Numbered from the stretch's first letter, positions 10,901 to 23,114 are shown. The stretch is DNA of 64,000 nucleotides from Mangifera indica (GCF_011075055.1 NW_025401099.1:603393-667392), one strand, 5' to 3'. Numbers and translations: made by a program. Notes: a model not told the origin generated them from the sequence alone.

Positions 10901-13900
10901 ACTTGGTAGATGGGTATATATCCTAGAATAGCAAATGGAACACATATCTTTAAGGATTAGTCCAGCAAAGTTGCTTTTTGAGGGTCTCATCAATAGTATA
11001 AACTTAGCATTGAAGATTTTGATAAGTCTGATAACAAATCTTTATGGATAACTAAATTTCCATTATGCAATTCTCCAGCAGGATCAAAAGAAAAAAGTTA
11101 TAATCCACTGTAACATTTGCGCATACAATAGGTAACAAGATGTTCAACTTCTGATTGGTCAATATTTCTAAACATGTTATAAATGGATCAGAATCTCAGC
11201 AACATAATCAACTTCAATCATTGCAATGGAAATAGTGAGTTATGAACACCTTTGTGACAGAAAATATTAAATAAAGGAGATATACCTTTGTGAGGTGCAT
11301 TTTCTTATAATTGTCAGCAATATTCATCAACATGATTCTGAAGCATTCTCCCTTAGACAAAATTTCTTTACCAACGAGACCTGCTAAAGTACATACAGCT
11401 GCATCTTTTGCACTAGTTTTTATGCAACTAGTAGTCAAAGGATCACTAGTAGTAACATCAACCAAAGATTTACTTCCTGAAATTACCAAGGCTTCATCAC
11501 ATTTTGAAACTAAATCAGAATTAGAATCTAGTTGACAATCAACATGATGACTTCCTTTAACTTTTTTGGACTTTAGCGAAGACATTGAGGCTTCCCAAAA
11601 CCTCCTCTTTGCACGTTTTGCAGAGCAAGTACAGTGTGTAGCATCAGTTTCAGCCTCAATCTTGGAGGCATCAAGGTCCATGTAGCTGCAGAGTGCTTGC
11701 TCAAAAGTAGTTTGGTCCCCACAACTAGGCATTGAGTCCAAACTCACAGAAAAACCTGAGAAAAAATGTCAGCACTTAATGCAAAACCTATGAAATTTTG
11801 TTAGCTAAGACAAACTGAAAGAGGTGACAGTTCGATAAAAAGATTCTTAAATTTTCATAACAGTTGAAGTAGGTCTAGACACTGAAATGTGAAACAGAGC
11901 ATCATGAAGGCTTCAAAATCTACACAATGGGATTTCATTTCTAGTCATGAATCTTTTTTTGGTAGTCATTCAATTTAAGGGATTGTATACTTTCAAAACT
12001 ATATGAAGTGTGTGTGTGTGTGTGTATGTGTGTGCTCACTTACCAGCAAACCTGGTATTTTCTCTTGGAAACCCATCTTTTACCGACTGCTCAGGTTGAC
12101 AACTTTTTGCAGTGGAAGTGATTTGATCAAGTGACACTGGTAACTTGTTATACTCTCCATTGATCTCAGGCTCTAAAGATCTATTAATAGACAAGAATGA
12201 AGACTCCCCACAAGGCTTCAATGGTATACAGAAATTTAGAGAATCTGGAATGTTTGCTGAAGGATCCTTATCAAGATGAGAGATCATGAGGGTTGAACCA
12301 CCAGGAAAGGATAATGCTTTACGAACATCAGCCTTAATGGGCAAACTGCGAGCTCTACCCTTTCTGTCTACCTCCGCTATAGATTGAAAACCCTGAACAT
12401 TTTCAATTATTACCAAACTTAAACATCAAACATTATATAATTAGCTCTTGCAGACATGCAAACCATTTCTAATTAAATAAGAAGCAAAACAGCAAGCCAC
12501 CATTGGAAAATTAATCTTATAGAAAATGAGGTTTTATACACAAAGTTGATTCACTATATTTAATAAAGAGAAGGAACAAGAAGAAAGGCTACTTCTATTC
12601 AACACCAATTATATCTATCTCCATAGATATAATTTCAAGTCAAGAGTTACCTGTTTAAGCCAAAAACCTTCAGATTCCTTATCCCCCCAACAAATTATTG
12701 TGCGTATACCAACACTCTGAAGTCTCTTCCTCAATTCCATATACAAGAAGTGACCAAATCCCTGAAGGTATTAAAAAAGGAAATTGCTTGAGGGAAAAAA
12801 TTCTAGACAAGTCTTGCATGAAAACTAATAGGACGAGAAAAAGATTACTAAAAATTGCTAATAATAGCTGCTCACAGGCCTTAATATTTTTTATCCAAAA
12901 AAATTGCATAGAAAGGAGAAAAAGTAAGATCCAAAACTAAACATAACAAAAGCACTATATATTAAATAATAAGATGTTAATAAGCCATCAGACTCAGGAA
13001 GATTTAGTCAAAGAAATTTGTAAATGACCACAATTGTGTATGCCAAATATTCTTAGCGGTTTATATAGGTCTTGCATATTTTGCAATCATTATAGATATG
13101 TTTTGATCTATTGTCTTCATTGTGATCAGAAACCAAACCAAACAATTTCAGGTCCTAGATAAAGTGTTAAACTATCATGATCAGAAATTAGAAATTGGCT
13201 GTGGCTGTGCATTACAACATGAGTAATTTCTGGCAAATGATAAGAGCACTAACTCAACGGCTTTTTGAACCAATGTAAGCAAAAAAAAATTTTAGAACAG
13301 AAGAATAAACAAACAACCACCTTATGTTGGTAGACTGAACTAACAGCAGCTAGGGGGATCTCAGCATACTGTGTGTCAGCAGGAACAATTTGATAGGTAA
13401 TTGCAGCAACAGCCTACATCAATATAGTAAAGGAGAAACAATTACCAGGTAAACAAGCAAAAATAAAAATCTGATAAAACCAATGAATATTCTAAATTGT
13501 GTGGATATAAGGTGCTTAGACACAAAAAAACATTCACATCAAACACAGAAACAACATATAACTGATAAAGTTTAAGATACTTTTGCTTTTTAAAAGCAAG
13601 TTAAAAGAACTATCCTTGCTGGGAACTTTCTAAGACAAGGATGATGTTATTCTGTGGTTTGGACTAAACGGTTCTACCCATTCTTAGTTTTCTCTACTAT
13701 TGCATTATTCTGGTGGACTCCAATTACTGCTAACCTTTTCCTTGCAGTTCAGAAGTAAATTTTTGTTTCTCATCCACAAAAATGGAAATAGAATAAAATA
13801 GTAAAAACACTACATACCAGTCTATACAACAAAAGAGCAAAACAAACCTACCCCTTCATAACGTTCTGTGGATTTGGATTTCATAAGCAGCGTACAATAT

Positions 13901-15803
13901 TTCCTGCATAATTAATTTTAATATGATAAAAGAATATTGAACTAGCAACTTATTATGCCTATCTGTATGAAATTATTGAAAGAAGACAGATCTAGGCGTT
14001 ATATATATCACATATATCAATCTATATTGAATTTCAAAAGCATAATGGTTGAATTCTGATAAGATATTGTATACTTTGGTGCTGCCAATTTTCACAATTA
14101 TGAGTATAATTTTTTTAAACCTTCATAACATGCAACAAGCATAAGAAAAATGAAGCATTTTGTACCCGTTCAGTACACTTTTTTCAAGGAACATTGATTG
14201 CTTTCCAGTATTTGCAGCATAATTCATCGTGGGGAGCTCTCTTGTGTATATCTTCAATACATCCTGAAAAACATTATGGCTACTTAGAAGGAACCTAGCT
14301 TCCAAATTCGACATGTCAATAGGTGATATACAAGAGTACAAGAAAATATCATAAACCAAAAGAGCATAATTAGGCCTAATGTATCAAATTCAAAAGAAAA
14401 TGAAAGTGAAAGTCTCCCATAAAACTCTTCCATAACTTTTTTTTAAGGAAAAGAAAAAGGAAAATTCTAATAAAAAGTGTTAGGTCTCACAATTGGAGCA
14501 ACTAAAGACACATGGCAACTTCGGACTGGAACAAATGGCAGGCTCACAATTGCTACGACCAACAGAGGTAATGGAAAGAGCACAAAAGCAGTATATAAAA
14601 AAGAAAAAAGAAGGGCAGCAGGGACAGGAAAAATTACAGAAGATTAGTAGGAAAGAGGGAGAGACTAAGCCTCTCGAAAGCCTAGAGTTTCTGTTAATTG
14701 TCATTTATGTTTTCTTGCTATTTTGGGGCAGTGATTTTGATGTAAGTTGTTGATCCAAGAACTATTGAACTGGTGATTAGGTTTGTTATTATTTTTCATT
14801 AATGCAGAATGAATATTTCCTGATTATTGTGAGAGTTGCTGGGTTTGGATAAGTTCTTTAGCCTTTCTTTGGAATAATTATTGTGCCTTGAGTTGCTGGA
14901 AATTTGTGTTATTGATATTGTTGAACCGGAAGTTGGATAAAGAGAAGAGAAACTCCGTTTATTGCTGTGTAAAGGGATTACAAAGGAGTTGGAGTTTTTC
15001 ATTATATTACAGTAGGCCATTTTATAGAAGGAAGTGTTGCCAGAATTGCTTTAGGTTCCTAACAGAAAGCAACTGAAATTTTCACCTCATGAAGTCTCAA
15101 TTCTAAAGCTATAAACAAGAAGCCCTTATACATGCATATACAAAGACAGATATACCTGTAGGTAGGATTTCTCATTGGCATTGGCATTCTTAGGATTAAT
15201 TAGCACAAACATATAATCCTCCCCTACACAAGCCAAAATAGTCAATAAGTGAACAAAAAAAAAATCAAATAAAAAAAATCAAAACCAGCATAGTTCTCAA
15301 CATAAAAAGCTAATATTGCAACTGCAACAATGAAACTTCAAAACTAAATCAATAAAAATAATAATAATAATAAACTTACCAGTTTCCTCAGATTTTCTGT
15401 GACATATATAATCACTGGACTTTGAATTTACGTCTTCTCTCACTGTCACAAACAGTTACCATTTATAAACAGTATATTGAACTATTTTCAGATAACTCAA
15501 TCCTAAATCATATTGCATATTGCATTATTATCCACTAAATTAAAAGAAAGAATACAAAAAATAAATTTAAAAAGTGCCTGATATAATGATTTTTGCAGTC
15601 TTGGAAAGCGAGATTTGGAGGGTATTTGGGTGGTCAGATTTGCAAGTGAAGTTATTTGCATTTATCAAAACCTCACAATTTCCTGTCAACAAAGTAGAGA
15701 AATTAAAAATAGAATGGAAGAGTAAATTGAATAGATTTCTAGGTGTTCTGGAGACTTTACCTATTGGCATTGAGAGCGGAGACTGAGGCTTTCTTGGCGC
15801 CAT
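7909..15803 (-). CDS. GNAT acetyltransferase with tandem C-terminal BRCT domains, 13 exons
   Basis: Exons, in transcript order: 15761-15803, 15380-15442, 15156-15223, 14166-14263, 13852-13903, 13321-13413, 12651-12761, 12044-12392, 11286-11755, 9961-10070, 8966-9024, 8692-8879, 7909-8097. All twelve introns are GT-AG and every junction keeps frame, giving 630 residues from ATG 15803 to TAA 7909. Residues about 40-180 form a GNAT fold; the acetyl-CoA motif QxxGxG (Q137, G140, G142; QHKGFG) spans the exon 6/7 junction. Residues about 180-410 are low-complexity with a basic cluster (KRAKRR), a likely nuclear signal. BRCT1 (about 415-505; VSPSWLKQSF) and BRCT2 (about 535-625; TFSSEWLMNC) carry the signature tryptophans. 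It resembles an uncharacterised Arabidopsis N-acetyltransferase/BRCT protein (At2g41450 as I recall). A nuclear chromatin or DNA-damage role is inferred; the substrate is unknown. Confidence 0.93.
10718..10743 (+). repeat. poly-G tract of 26 bases with G-rich tail
   Basis: 26 uninterrupted G residues, followed by about 40 bases made almost entirely of G and T. It lies in intron 9 of the minus-strand gene, so the pre-mRNA carries the C-rich complement while the non-template strand has G-quadruplex potential. Short open frames across it are artefacts of the repeat. Confidence 0.95.
12009..12034. repeat. (GT)n microsatellite
   Basis: GT repeat with one AT interruption, in intron 8 ten bases past the donor of exon 8 (12044) on the minus strand, so the transcript has an (AC)n tract next to the splice donor. 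Confidence 0.85.
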
Positions 15804-15847
15804 CGTACATTTTCTTGGGTTTCCAGTGAGAGATGTAACGTTAAATA

Positions 15848-15855
15848 GGCGGGAA
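15848..15855 (-). promoter_or_regulatory. E2F-type site upstream of the GNAT-BRCT gene
   Basis: TTCCCGCC on the minus strand fits the E2F consensus TTSSCGSS, 45 bp before the start codon, probably in the core promoter or 5' UTR. Suggests S-phase expression; inference only. Confidence 0.5.
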
Positions 15856-16041
15856 GAAAGGGTATACCAGTAGATTGGCTTATATGTTGTGGCATTTTAG
15901 TAATTCTATCTATTTTTAGGGTGAAATGATAAACTTGTCCAAGTTTATGTTAAATATAAAAATTTCCCTTCTAAGATTTTAAAACGATATAAAATTCTTT
16001 GCCATTAAGTATTAAATGACAATTCTATTACATATTGAACT

Positions 16042-16050
16042 GGCGGGAAA
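16042..16050 (-). promoter_or_regulatory. second E2F-type site, distal
   Basis: TTTCCCGCC on the minus strand is a full canonical E2F sequence, 239 bp upstream of the same start codon and in the same orientation as the proximal site. It lies before the foldback element that begins at 16139. Confidence 0.5.
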
Positions 16051-16138
16051 TAGAATATAGAAGGAAGGAGAGGAATAGTGCAGTTGTGAAAGTTTTTAAT
16101 TGTAAATGCAGCGAAGGATATGGTGTAGATTTTAGAAA

Positions 16139-17037
16139 TGGAAAAGCATATTTCCCACCAAATTTTAGGTCACTCTCAAACTTACACCCACAAAAGATGA
16201 AAAAATTTTATTCTCACTTATAGACAAACTTCTGTTAATTTTTTCTGTTAAAGGAAGGGGTAAAATAGTTACTTTACTGTTTATATTAAAAAGTTATAAA
16301 GGTTATTACTTTTCACCCCCCTTAGGTTTTAGAAACTAATATTTCACCTTTATCTAAAGTTTTTAAACTTTGAAAAGTAACATTTTCACACCCAAACCTA
16401 GGGTTTTCATATTTTTCAAAACGCATCCGCCCCCTAACTTTCAAAAATAGCAGTTTCACCCTCATTATTCAACTTCATCTTTTGACGTCGTCTCCGACCT
16501 CCTCCTTCTCTTGGTACGATGATGGTGGTGCGATGAAAAAATCTTCATCTCCTTGTCGCACCACTATGCGACGAAGAGGTCTCTCTTCGTCGCTCTACCT
16601 AGACGACTAAGGACAACGCTTCGTCGTCCTTCGTTGCTCGTCTCGTCATCCTTCGTTGTCGCGTCTAGATGATGATTCGTCATCCAAATCTGGGAGACGA
16701 AGGGTCATCCTTCGTCATCCTTTGTAGTCGGAGATGGGAGATCGATGGAATACGTGGACTGTCGATGATGACCGGAGAAGGAAGTAAACCCTAAGAGTAA
16801 AATCTAAACTTTTCAAACTTTGAGGATGGGTTAAGGTGTTAGTTTTTAAAACCTGGAGGGGAAAAACGGTGAAATTTTAAAGTTTTAAGGTTTATAATAA
16901 AATAATGATTTTACCTCTGTCTCTAATTGAAAATTTAGACGGCAGTTTGGTCATGGGTGAAAATAGAAGTTTTTCATCTCCTGTAAGTATAAGTTTGAGA
17001 ATAGCCTAAAATTTGGGTGGGAAATAGTCCTTTTCCC
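16139..17037. mobile_element. Mutator-like foldback element, 899 bp
   Basis: The first about 250 bases are an imperfect inverted copy of the last about 250: left GGAAAAGCATATTTCCCACC against reversed right GGAAAAGGACTATTTCCCACC, and both arms continue with matched 'aaattttagg', 'ctcaaactta' and 'gatgaaaaa' blocks. The flanks match over 8 of 9 bases (TTTTAGAAA 16130-16138, TTTTAGAAT 17038-17046), the 9-bp duplication size of Mutator-like elements. The centre (16480-16760) is GC-richer and built from 'cgtcgtcc' and 'cttcgtc' words; it could be captured host DNA but encodes nothing I recognise. No transposase. Confidence 0.75.
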
Positions 17038-17318
17038 TTTTAGAATTTTTATGTTGGTTTTAATGAGTTCAATATGGTGTCATTTGTTGGTTGAAAAATA
17101 AAATTGTAAATGTCGCGTGGTTGAAATACCCGAGAGATGAATGAAACTTTTCAATTTTTAGTTCTGTGACTTCTCTCTCTCCATTTTCAATAATTTTCTC
17201 TCTTCTTTGTCTTCTCTACTTGATTTAGCCAACCTCTCAATAAACTAAACTAAGCAATTTTGTTGTTCTAAATTCTGACAAACGTTCACAACACTCCTAT
17301 CAGAGCAAAAACTTGGCA

Positions 17319-17775
17319 ATGACAGACGACACACGAGCACAAAAGCTGCGACAAGAGCTCACGCAGATGGTTACTCAACTCATATTAGAATTTGAGAGGC
17401 AACAACAAGAATTTGTGTGAGATTCAATAGAGGAAATCATGAAGTTAATTGGAGGACTGGGTCTTCAATAGTTAAAAGTCATTTCACAATCGCAGTCAAC
17501 AACTCGCAAGGATGAAGAAAGCTCAAAAGGTGTGTAGGAACTTTGATCACCATGGGTAAAAGTGATGAGGTTAGACTTCCCTAGATTTAACGATGAACAC
17601 TTCGATAGTTGGATAACAAAAGAGTACTAATTTAATGTTGTTGATGGAACTCCAAGTAAGGATAAAGTTAAGGTAGCTACCCTACACTTGGAAGATATTG
17701 TGATTCAATGGCACCAAGGCTTTACGAAGTCCAAAAACGATGCAATGGTAACATGGAAGGAGTACTCGACAGTAA
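17319..17775 (+). pseudogene. Ty3/gypsy gag fragment
   Basis: Starts at ATG 17319 (MTDDTRAQKLRQELTQM). After stops it reads LDFPRFNDEHFDSWITKEY and then DKVKVATLHLEDIVIQWHQG, with a WKEY end, the characteristic core of a plant gypsy gag protein (single-domain gag, 'F-G-D' and 'W-x-x-x-E' type spacing). In-frame stops occur near 17417 and 17470 and a stop replaces a residue after KEY. A tRNA-binding-like 'tatcagagc' lies at about 17299. The rest of the element is missing; after 17775 only AT-rich DNA follows. Confidence 0.7.
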
Positions 17776-17925
17776 TACATTAAATTAGTACTTATTTTTA
17801 GTCTTTTATCAAATCTTTTCAGTTATATAATGACATATCATTGTCAGTATATAAATTATTATTTATTGTTAGTACTTAGAGTTTTATTGTTTTTCTTTAA
17901 TAAGTTTAATACATTGTGTTTAAGG

Positions 17926-18304
17926 TAGGGGTGTAAGTTGAGTCAAACTCAAACTTAAGTAAAGTTGGCTTAATGAGCTCACAAGCTCAGAGCTCAGCTC
18001 CATCATAATATTAATAAGTCCTAAAAAGTCTTAAATATTATATTTACATCATTAAAATTTTATTTTTGTACTTTAAATATAGGAGGTAATGAATAAATAT
18101 ATAAGTTATACAGCTAAAATGTAACAATTGCAAAATTAGGAGTTAAAAAAATATTTTTAATTGAGTTTGAGTCAGTTAAACTTGTCTCAAACTCAAACTT
18201 GAGTCGATATCTCACTTATTCAATGAACTTGAATATTTTTTAAATAATTAAACCAAACTCGAGTCTGTCGACATTCAATCCAACTCAATCCAATTACACC
18301 TCTA
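17926..18304. mobile_element. hAT-like MITE, 379 bp
   Basis: Left end TAGGGGTGTAAGTTGAGTC and reversed right end TAGAGGTGTAATTGGATTG form a terminal inverted repeat, extended by 'caaactcaaactt'-type words on both arms. An 8-bp target duplication is only weakly visible (5 of 8), as expected for an old copy. No coding capacity. Confidence 0.6.
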
Positions 18305-20245
18305 GTGTAGAGAACAAGTGTTAAAAAAAACTACTTTTACAACTTCGTAAAAATTAATAGACGACATTCTAATATTTATTTCCTGAATTTTACATCCAAA
18401 TAAAGATATTGTTTAGGTTTTTTATGTTCAATTTCCATTATATCTATATATAGATATTATATATATTTCGTGTAAATTTTATGATATCCATTTTCGTAAT
18501 TTACACTAAATGATGCTTCAACGTAAATATTACTATAGAGAATTTTATGATGTACACAAATACTATCAATAAACACGAAAGAGATCAATCTTTAGTATTG
18601 TCTTTAAATTAAGAATATAATGTTTAATTTGTAGAACATTAAATAATTTAATTTGGCTTTGACAAGAAGATTATTTTATTTTCTATTAGAACCACTGTTT
18701 CCCACCCATACTTTACCCTGATGAAACCTTTTTTATCCTTAAAAACAATAGTTAAGTTTACCGACTTCCATCCAATTTTTCAGTAAAAATCATTATTGGG
18801 TCACTAAAAATACGAAAATACCCATTTAAATAAAATTACCTTAATACGCCTTTCAAAAATAAAATTACCTAAATAACCATCGCACCCCACCATAGCATTC
18901 TCTATAACTACATAATTTTTCGTTCTTCATCAACTTCAATCTTCATCCCATTACACCTCTCAACACTCCGCAAAAAACCCTTTCTCTTCTTTCTCACCTC
19001 CGTGCTTCAATCTTAAAATTCATGCTCGAACGAATCTCCACCCACCAATGCCCCTCCATACTTAACTCGCCTCTCAATGCCTACACCTTTCTCCATAAAC
19101 TCCAAGCTCAAGTGCCTAGCTCCTCTGACTCATCAACTTTAGATAATAAAAACAAGGTTTTATTTGTTAAGAATCTAATTTTTTTTTTAATTTTTTTGGT
19201 AATGTTTCACTGTTATGATAGGCTTAACCTTAAATTATTTTTACAACTTTGTGTTGTGTTGATGTGATTTCTTATCATCAATGATATACAAATTTGAAGC
19301 TTTACGAAAGATAGACTCAAATAGTTTTGATTAGTATCTGAAGAGGTTCAAATTGGTCTACTATGAATGTGAGAGGATAGGTTGACTTCAATTTCATGGA
19401 ATGCAAAAGAAAACTAACTTTAAGAATCATCAGCCACATGGAGATTTAACTATATCTCTTAGATTGTGTAAGATGACATTTTCATAATTTTGCACACTTT
19501 TGAGTGGTGTATTTATCTTAGTATTTCATTTTTTTGTATGGAATAGGATTGGGTGTACTCTGTTTGCATGATGGGATGACCAACAGGTATCCATAATCTT
19601 ATGCCTTGAGCTTTTAATTTACCTCACACTCACAGACCATCAGACTTTTTCGATTCTTCTTCGAGTTCCCTGTCACAAATATGTATCAGAGATGAGCTTT
19701 TTTTTATTTATACATACAAGAGTTGCAAACTTGCTCTATATATACACCAATCATAGAGATAAATCATGGGGCCTGCTCAGGCAGGGGAGAGCAAGTTATG
19801 CGCGTACGTAATCCACATGGATTGTTGTTGGTAAGGAAAATTTACACCTCACATAACTTCCCTGCAAAAACACCAACACTTACCGATCATCAAGGATAAT
19901 TAATTAAAATTATTTTAGGAGTTAGATGGATATGACTTAAATATAAATTTTGTATTTAGATTTAATTAAAAAAAAAAAAAACACAGTATGTGTAACATGT
20001 GCGGGTCTTAATGAATGTGTAGTGTTTCGTTTTTTTTTTTTTTTTATCATGTGGGACCTTATTAATATTTTATCATATAGGGCATGTTGATATTATACAA
20101 TGTGTAATGCGTAAGGGATCACATTGAAATTTTATGTTATGCATTGTGTTGAGGGGTTTATATATAAAATAGGTTGAGGGGGTAATTGATATACTTCAAC
20201 ATGCGAGTTGTTATACGTTTAAAAAATTGTCCCCAAAGTTAACCC
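18305..20245. other. gene-free, AT-rich stretch with a possible captured exon
   Basis: Mostly AT-rich. 18945-19160 is unlike its surroundings: higher C content, a 5'-UTR-like pyrimidine run, and an open frame from ATG 19022 for about 45 residues (MLERISTHQCPSILNSPLN) ending in an AAG-GTTTTA donor-like site. It could be a first exon of a gene fragment carried by a transposon, but no later exon is visible. A (T)n/(A)n-rich interval spans 19970-20045. Confidence 0.35.
19261..19365 (+). repeat. dispersed direct repeat, copy 1
   Basis: Matches 21181-21290 in the same orientation, sharing 'gatg.gatttcttatcatcaat' and 'gattag..tctgaagag'-like words at roughly 70 percent by eye. The 1.9-kb spacing could mark LTRs of a small element, but no coding region or tRNA site supports that. 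Confidence 0.4.
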
Positions 20246-20248
20246 TTA

Positions 20249-20728
20249 GGGGGCGTTTGGTTAAAGGTATTGAAGATTACCTTGGTAATCTATCTTTTAT
20301 TCTTTTGTTTGGTTTGTCAGTAATAAAATATTACAATGATTTTTTATTATCAATGCTGATATGACAGGTAATATAAGTGATAATCTGATTACCATCTTTA
20401 CCTTAAATATTTAAAGATTATCAAGGTAATCTTGATTTTATTATAATTATATTATTATTTATTACTGTTTTTAGATAAAAATAAATTTATTTTTAATTAA
20501 TATGATAAATAATATAAAAAATATTTAAAAATAATTATATTCAAGGGCATTTAAGTAAAATAATTTATTAGTAATCTTTTATTACCTTTAACCAAACACA
20601 ATAATTATTTATACCTATTAAATTTTATCAAACATAGTAATCATTTATACCCAATAATTTTTTAAGTAATCTATCTTCAAGGTAATATTTCTATTTTGGT
20701 AATAAAACATTACCCAAATAAAACACCC
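20249..20728. mobile_element. Tourist-like (PIF/Harbinger) MITE, 480 bp
   Basis: Opens GGGGGCGTTTGGTT and closes with the reverse-complement type end AAATAAAACACCC, flanked by TTA on both sides (20246-20248 and 20729-20731), the usual 3-bp Harbinger target duplication. 'aaggtaat' and 'attacctt' words recur as inverted pairs on the two arms. The middle is plain A/T. Confidence 0.7.
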
Positions 20729-21180
20729 TTAAAGTATGATTAGAAATTATGACCTTCAGATAACAACTAAGCAATGTTCTAGCTTACAACTCTCAACCTA
20801 TTGAAATTTTATTTGAAGTGTACATATATCTCAAAGAGCAACTAGTAAATAAGAAACTTTAACTTGATAATATGCAAAGTGAAGAACTCTATCTAACTCG
20901 AGACCACAATTATACTTCTACCCAAAAAAGGATTCTCTTACAATCTTTGTAAAGAAATCCTTATAATAACATTCATCCTACAGAAGATTAACATCCTTCA
21001 TAAGTAGGTTTTCATTGATGTAGGTAAGATTCTCGGTCATTTGAATTCAAATTAAATCTACTTTTCCCTTCAAAGAATACAGTATATGAACAAATATAAG
21101 AAAATAAAAGGGGGTTTAGAGGAACACTACAACTACACAAGTTACATTATAATATTCTTGTATTACATTGTCAAACTATT

Positions 21181-21290
21181 GATGCGATTTTTCATTATCA
21201 ATTAATGTATGAAATTTAGAACCTCGCAAAAGATCAGCTAAAATAGCAGTGATTAGAGTCTAAGAAGACTTGAGTAAATTTGTTAGATAA
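21181..21290 (+). repeat. dispersed direct repeat, copy 2
   Basis: Partner of 19261-19365. Confidence 0.4.
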
Positions 21291-22940
21291 GTGTGTGAAA
21301 TGCTTATTAAGGGAAATCGATATAAGTTACAGAAAAATAAATGACACCAAAGTTTATGCACGGTTCAATACGATGATCAAAAGGTTTACATTCATAGTAT
21401 CCTTACTAGTTTTTAAATAGTAAAAGAAGAATACAATAGTCGATAATATTTTTAGTATTCTTCCTCCTTATATACAAGTTTTTTCAGGAAGAAATACATT
21501 TGAATAATTATTAACGACTTTTTATTTATGTGAAAGTTAACATATTTGCTAGATTAATATTATGAAAATATTATGACATGGAATTCAATTGGGGTCTTGT
21601 CTGATAATTTTAAAAGAATCTTCTTTTTATAAGTTATAGGTTTGATACTGTTTGATTGTTAGCCATTGAATTTAAATGTCTCAGTCTTGAATTGTTGTAG
21701 GCTTTCGGTTGAATAGTCAAATAGTAGTTGTCCGCTATATACAAAATCTAGTTAAGTTTAAATGTTTGAATTTGGAGTATTTAATTTGACCACATAACAA
21801 TAACAAATGCTTTTATTTTAAATATCATAAAATAATATTTTAAATTTTTAAATATTAATTAAATCTAATGTGTTAATTATCAAAATATCTCTTATTCAAG
21901 TTATTATAATTGATTAATTATATAAATCTCAAAATAATTGATATTTAATATAATTAATATTGAATTAAGATTATATTATAAAATAAAATAAATTTAATTT
22001 AAAATGTAAATATTTTTAATTGGGTAATATATTTTTATTTAATGTGTAATTATAAATAATTTTTTAATAATAATATTTCGTGTTTTAATAATGGTACAAA
22101 TACAGTTAAAAATAATAATGCATTATCATATAAATGAATAATTTTAAATTAGAGATAAAATGATACTTCATCAAATGATAATACAGTAATGTTTATACTC
22201 ATTATTAGTGTATGTAATATTAATTTTTTTTCTAATATATACTTTTTTTTACCTATTTAATAATAAATTTACAATTTAATGGTTTGAAAATAATTATTAA
22301 ATCATATATAATAGTATTAATAACAGTTTACCATAAATATTCTTATCCACTTCCATACTTCACCAAATACAGGACAACTTGTTATAATCCAACCTTATTC
22401 TAATCCAATCTAATCTTAAATATGAAATTTAATCCAATCCAATCTTGCCACATAAACCCGACCTTATATATCAACTCTAAAAATAGAGTATATCTATTAG
22501 GGCTAGACGTGATTTGAGCTAGCTCCAAGTTGACTTATTAATTCGTAGTTTAAATCAAACAAGTCAAGTTCGAAATTAAGGATTGCATTGAATCCAAAGT
22601 CAAATTACTTTTCAATTGAGTTTGGACTTTAGTTTTACAAATTAAGTTGAGCTTGAGGTAAGGATATTATAGTTAAATTACTTTAGTCAAATTAAGTTTT
22701 ACAAATTGAGTTTGGACTTTAGTCAAACTACTTTTCAAGAATGATAGTTACACACAAAAAAATTGAATAAAATTTAGCAGTGTAACGTTTGAATTAAATA
22801 AAAAATTGTTTTTATTTTTAAAATTAATAGATAATCAAATTATTATTTTACCAGAGTTTAAATTTGGATGAAAAATATTATTTATACGAATTAGAGGTGG
22901 AAACATTTTTTTGGACCAAACTTTGGGTGGGCAAAGTGTT
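21291..22940. other. gene-free AT-rich DNA
   Basis: No open frame or repeat boundary that I can support. 22510-22740 repeats phrases of the type 'gacttatt', 'caagtc' and 'tttggactttag' in the style of a decayed hAT MITE. The words 'cttattaatt' and 'ttaattaaat' dominate elsewhere. Confidence 0.4.
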
Positions 22941-23092
22941 TACTCGCAAGACATTAACCGAGAAGTTGAAGGGCGTTTTGGGCAGGAGCTAAAAATTCGG
23001 CCAAAATTTGAAGTTATTGTCTTTTGTCTTTCAAAACTGATCCTAAAGGTTGTCCATTGACATACAATACAATTACAATTTACAAACCCCAA

Positions 23093-23098
23093 AGCCCA
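23093..23098 (-). promoter_or_regulatory. site II element (TGGGCT) of the CBF5 promoter
   Basis: TGGGCT on the minus strand; a second copy lies at 23115-23120. Site II motifs next to a telo-box are the established promoter signature of plant ribosome-biogenesis genes. Confidence 0.6.
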
Positions 23099-23114
23099 TT
23101 GCAATAAATGAAGT

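Noticed and set aside
18690..22935. A possible 4.2-kb Mutator-like element ('CCACTGTTTCCCACCC' against reversed 'ACACTTTGCCCACCC')
   Set aside because: Only about 18 bases of imperfect inverted similarity and no clear target duplication; it also would enclose other repeats.
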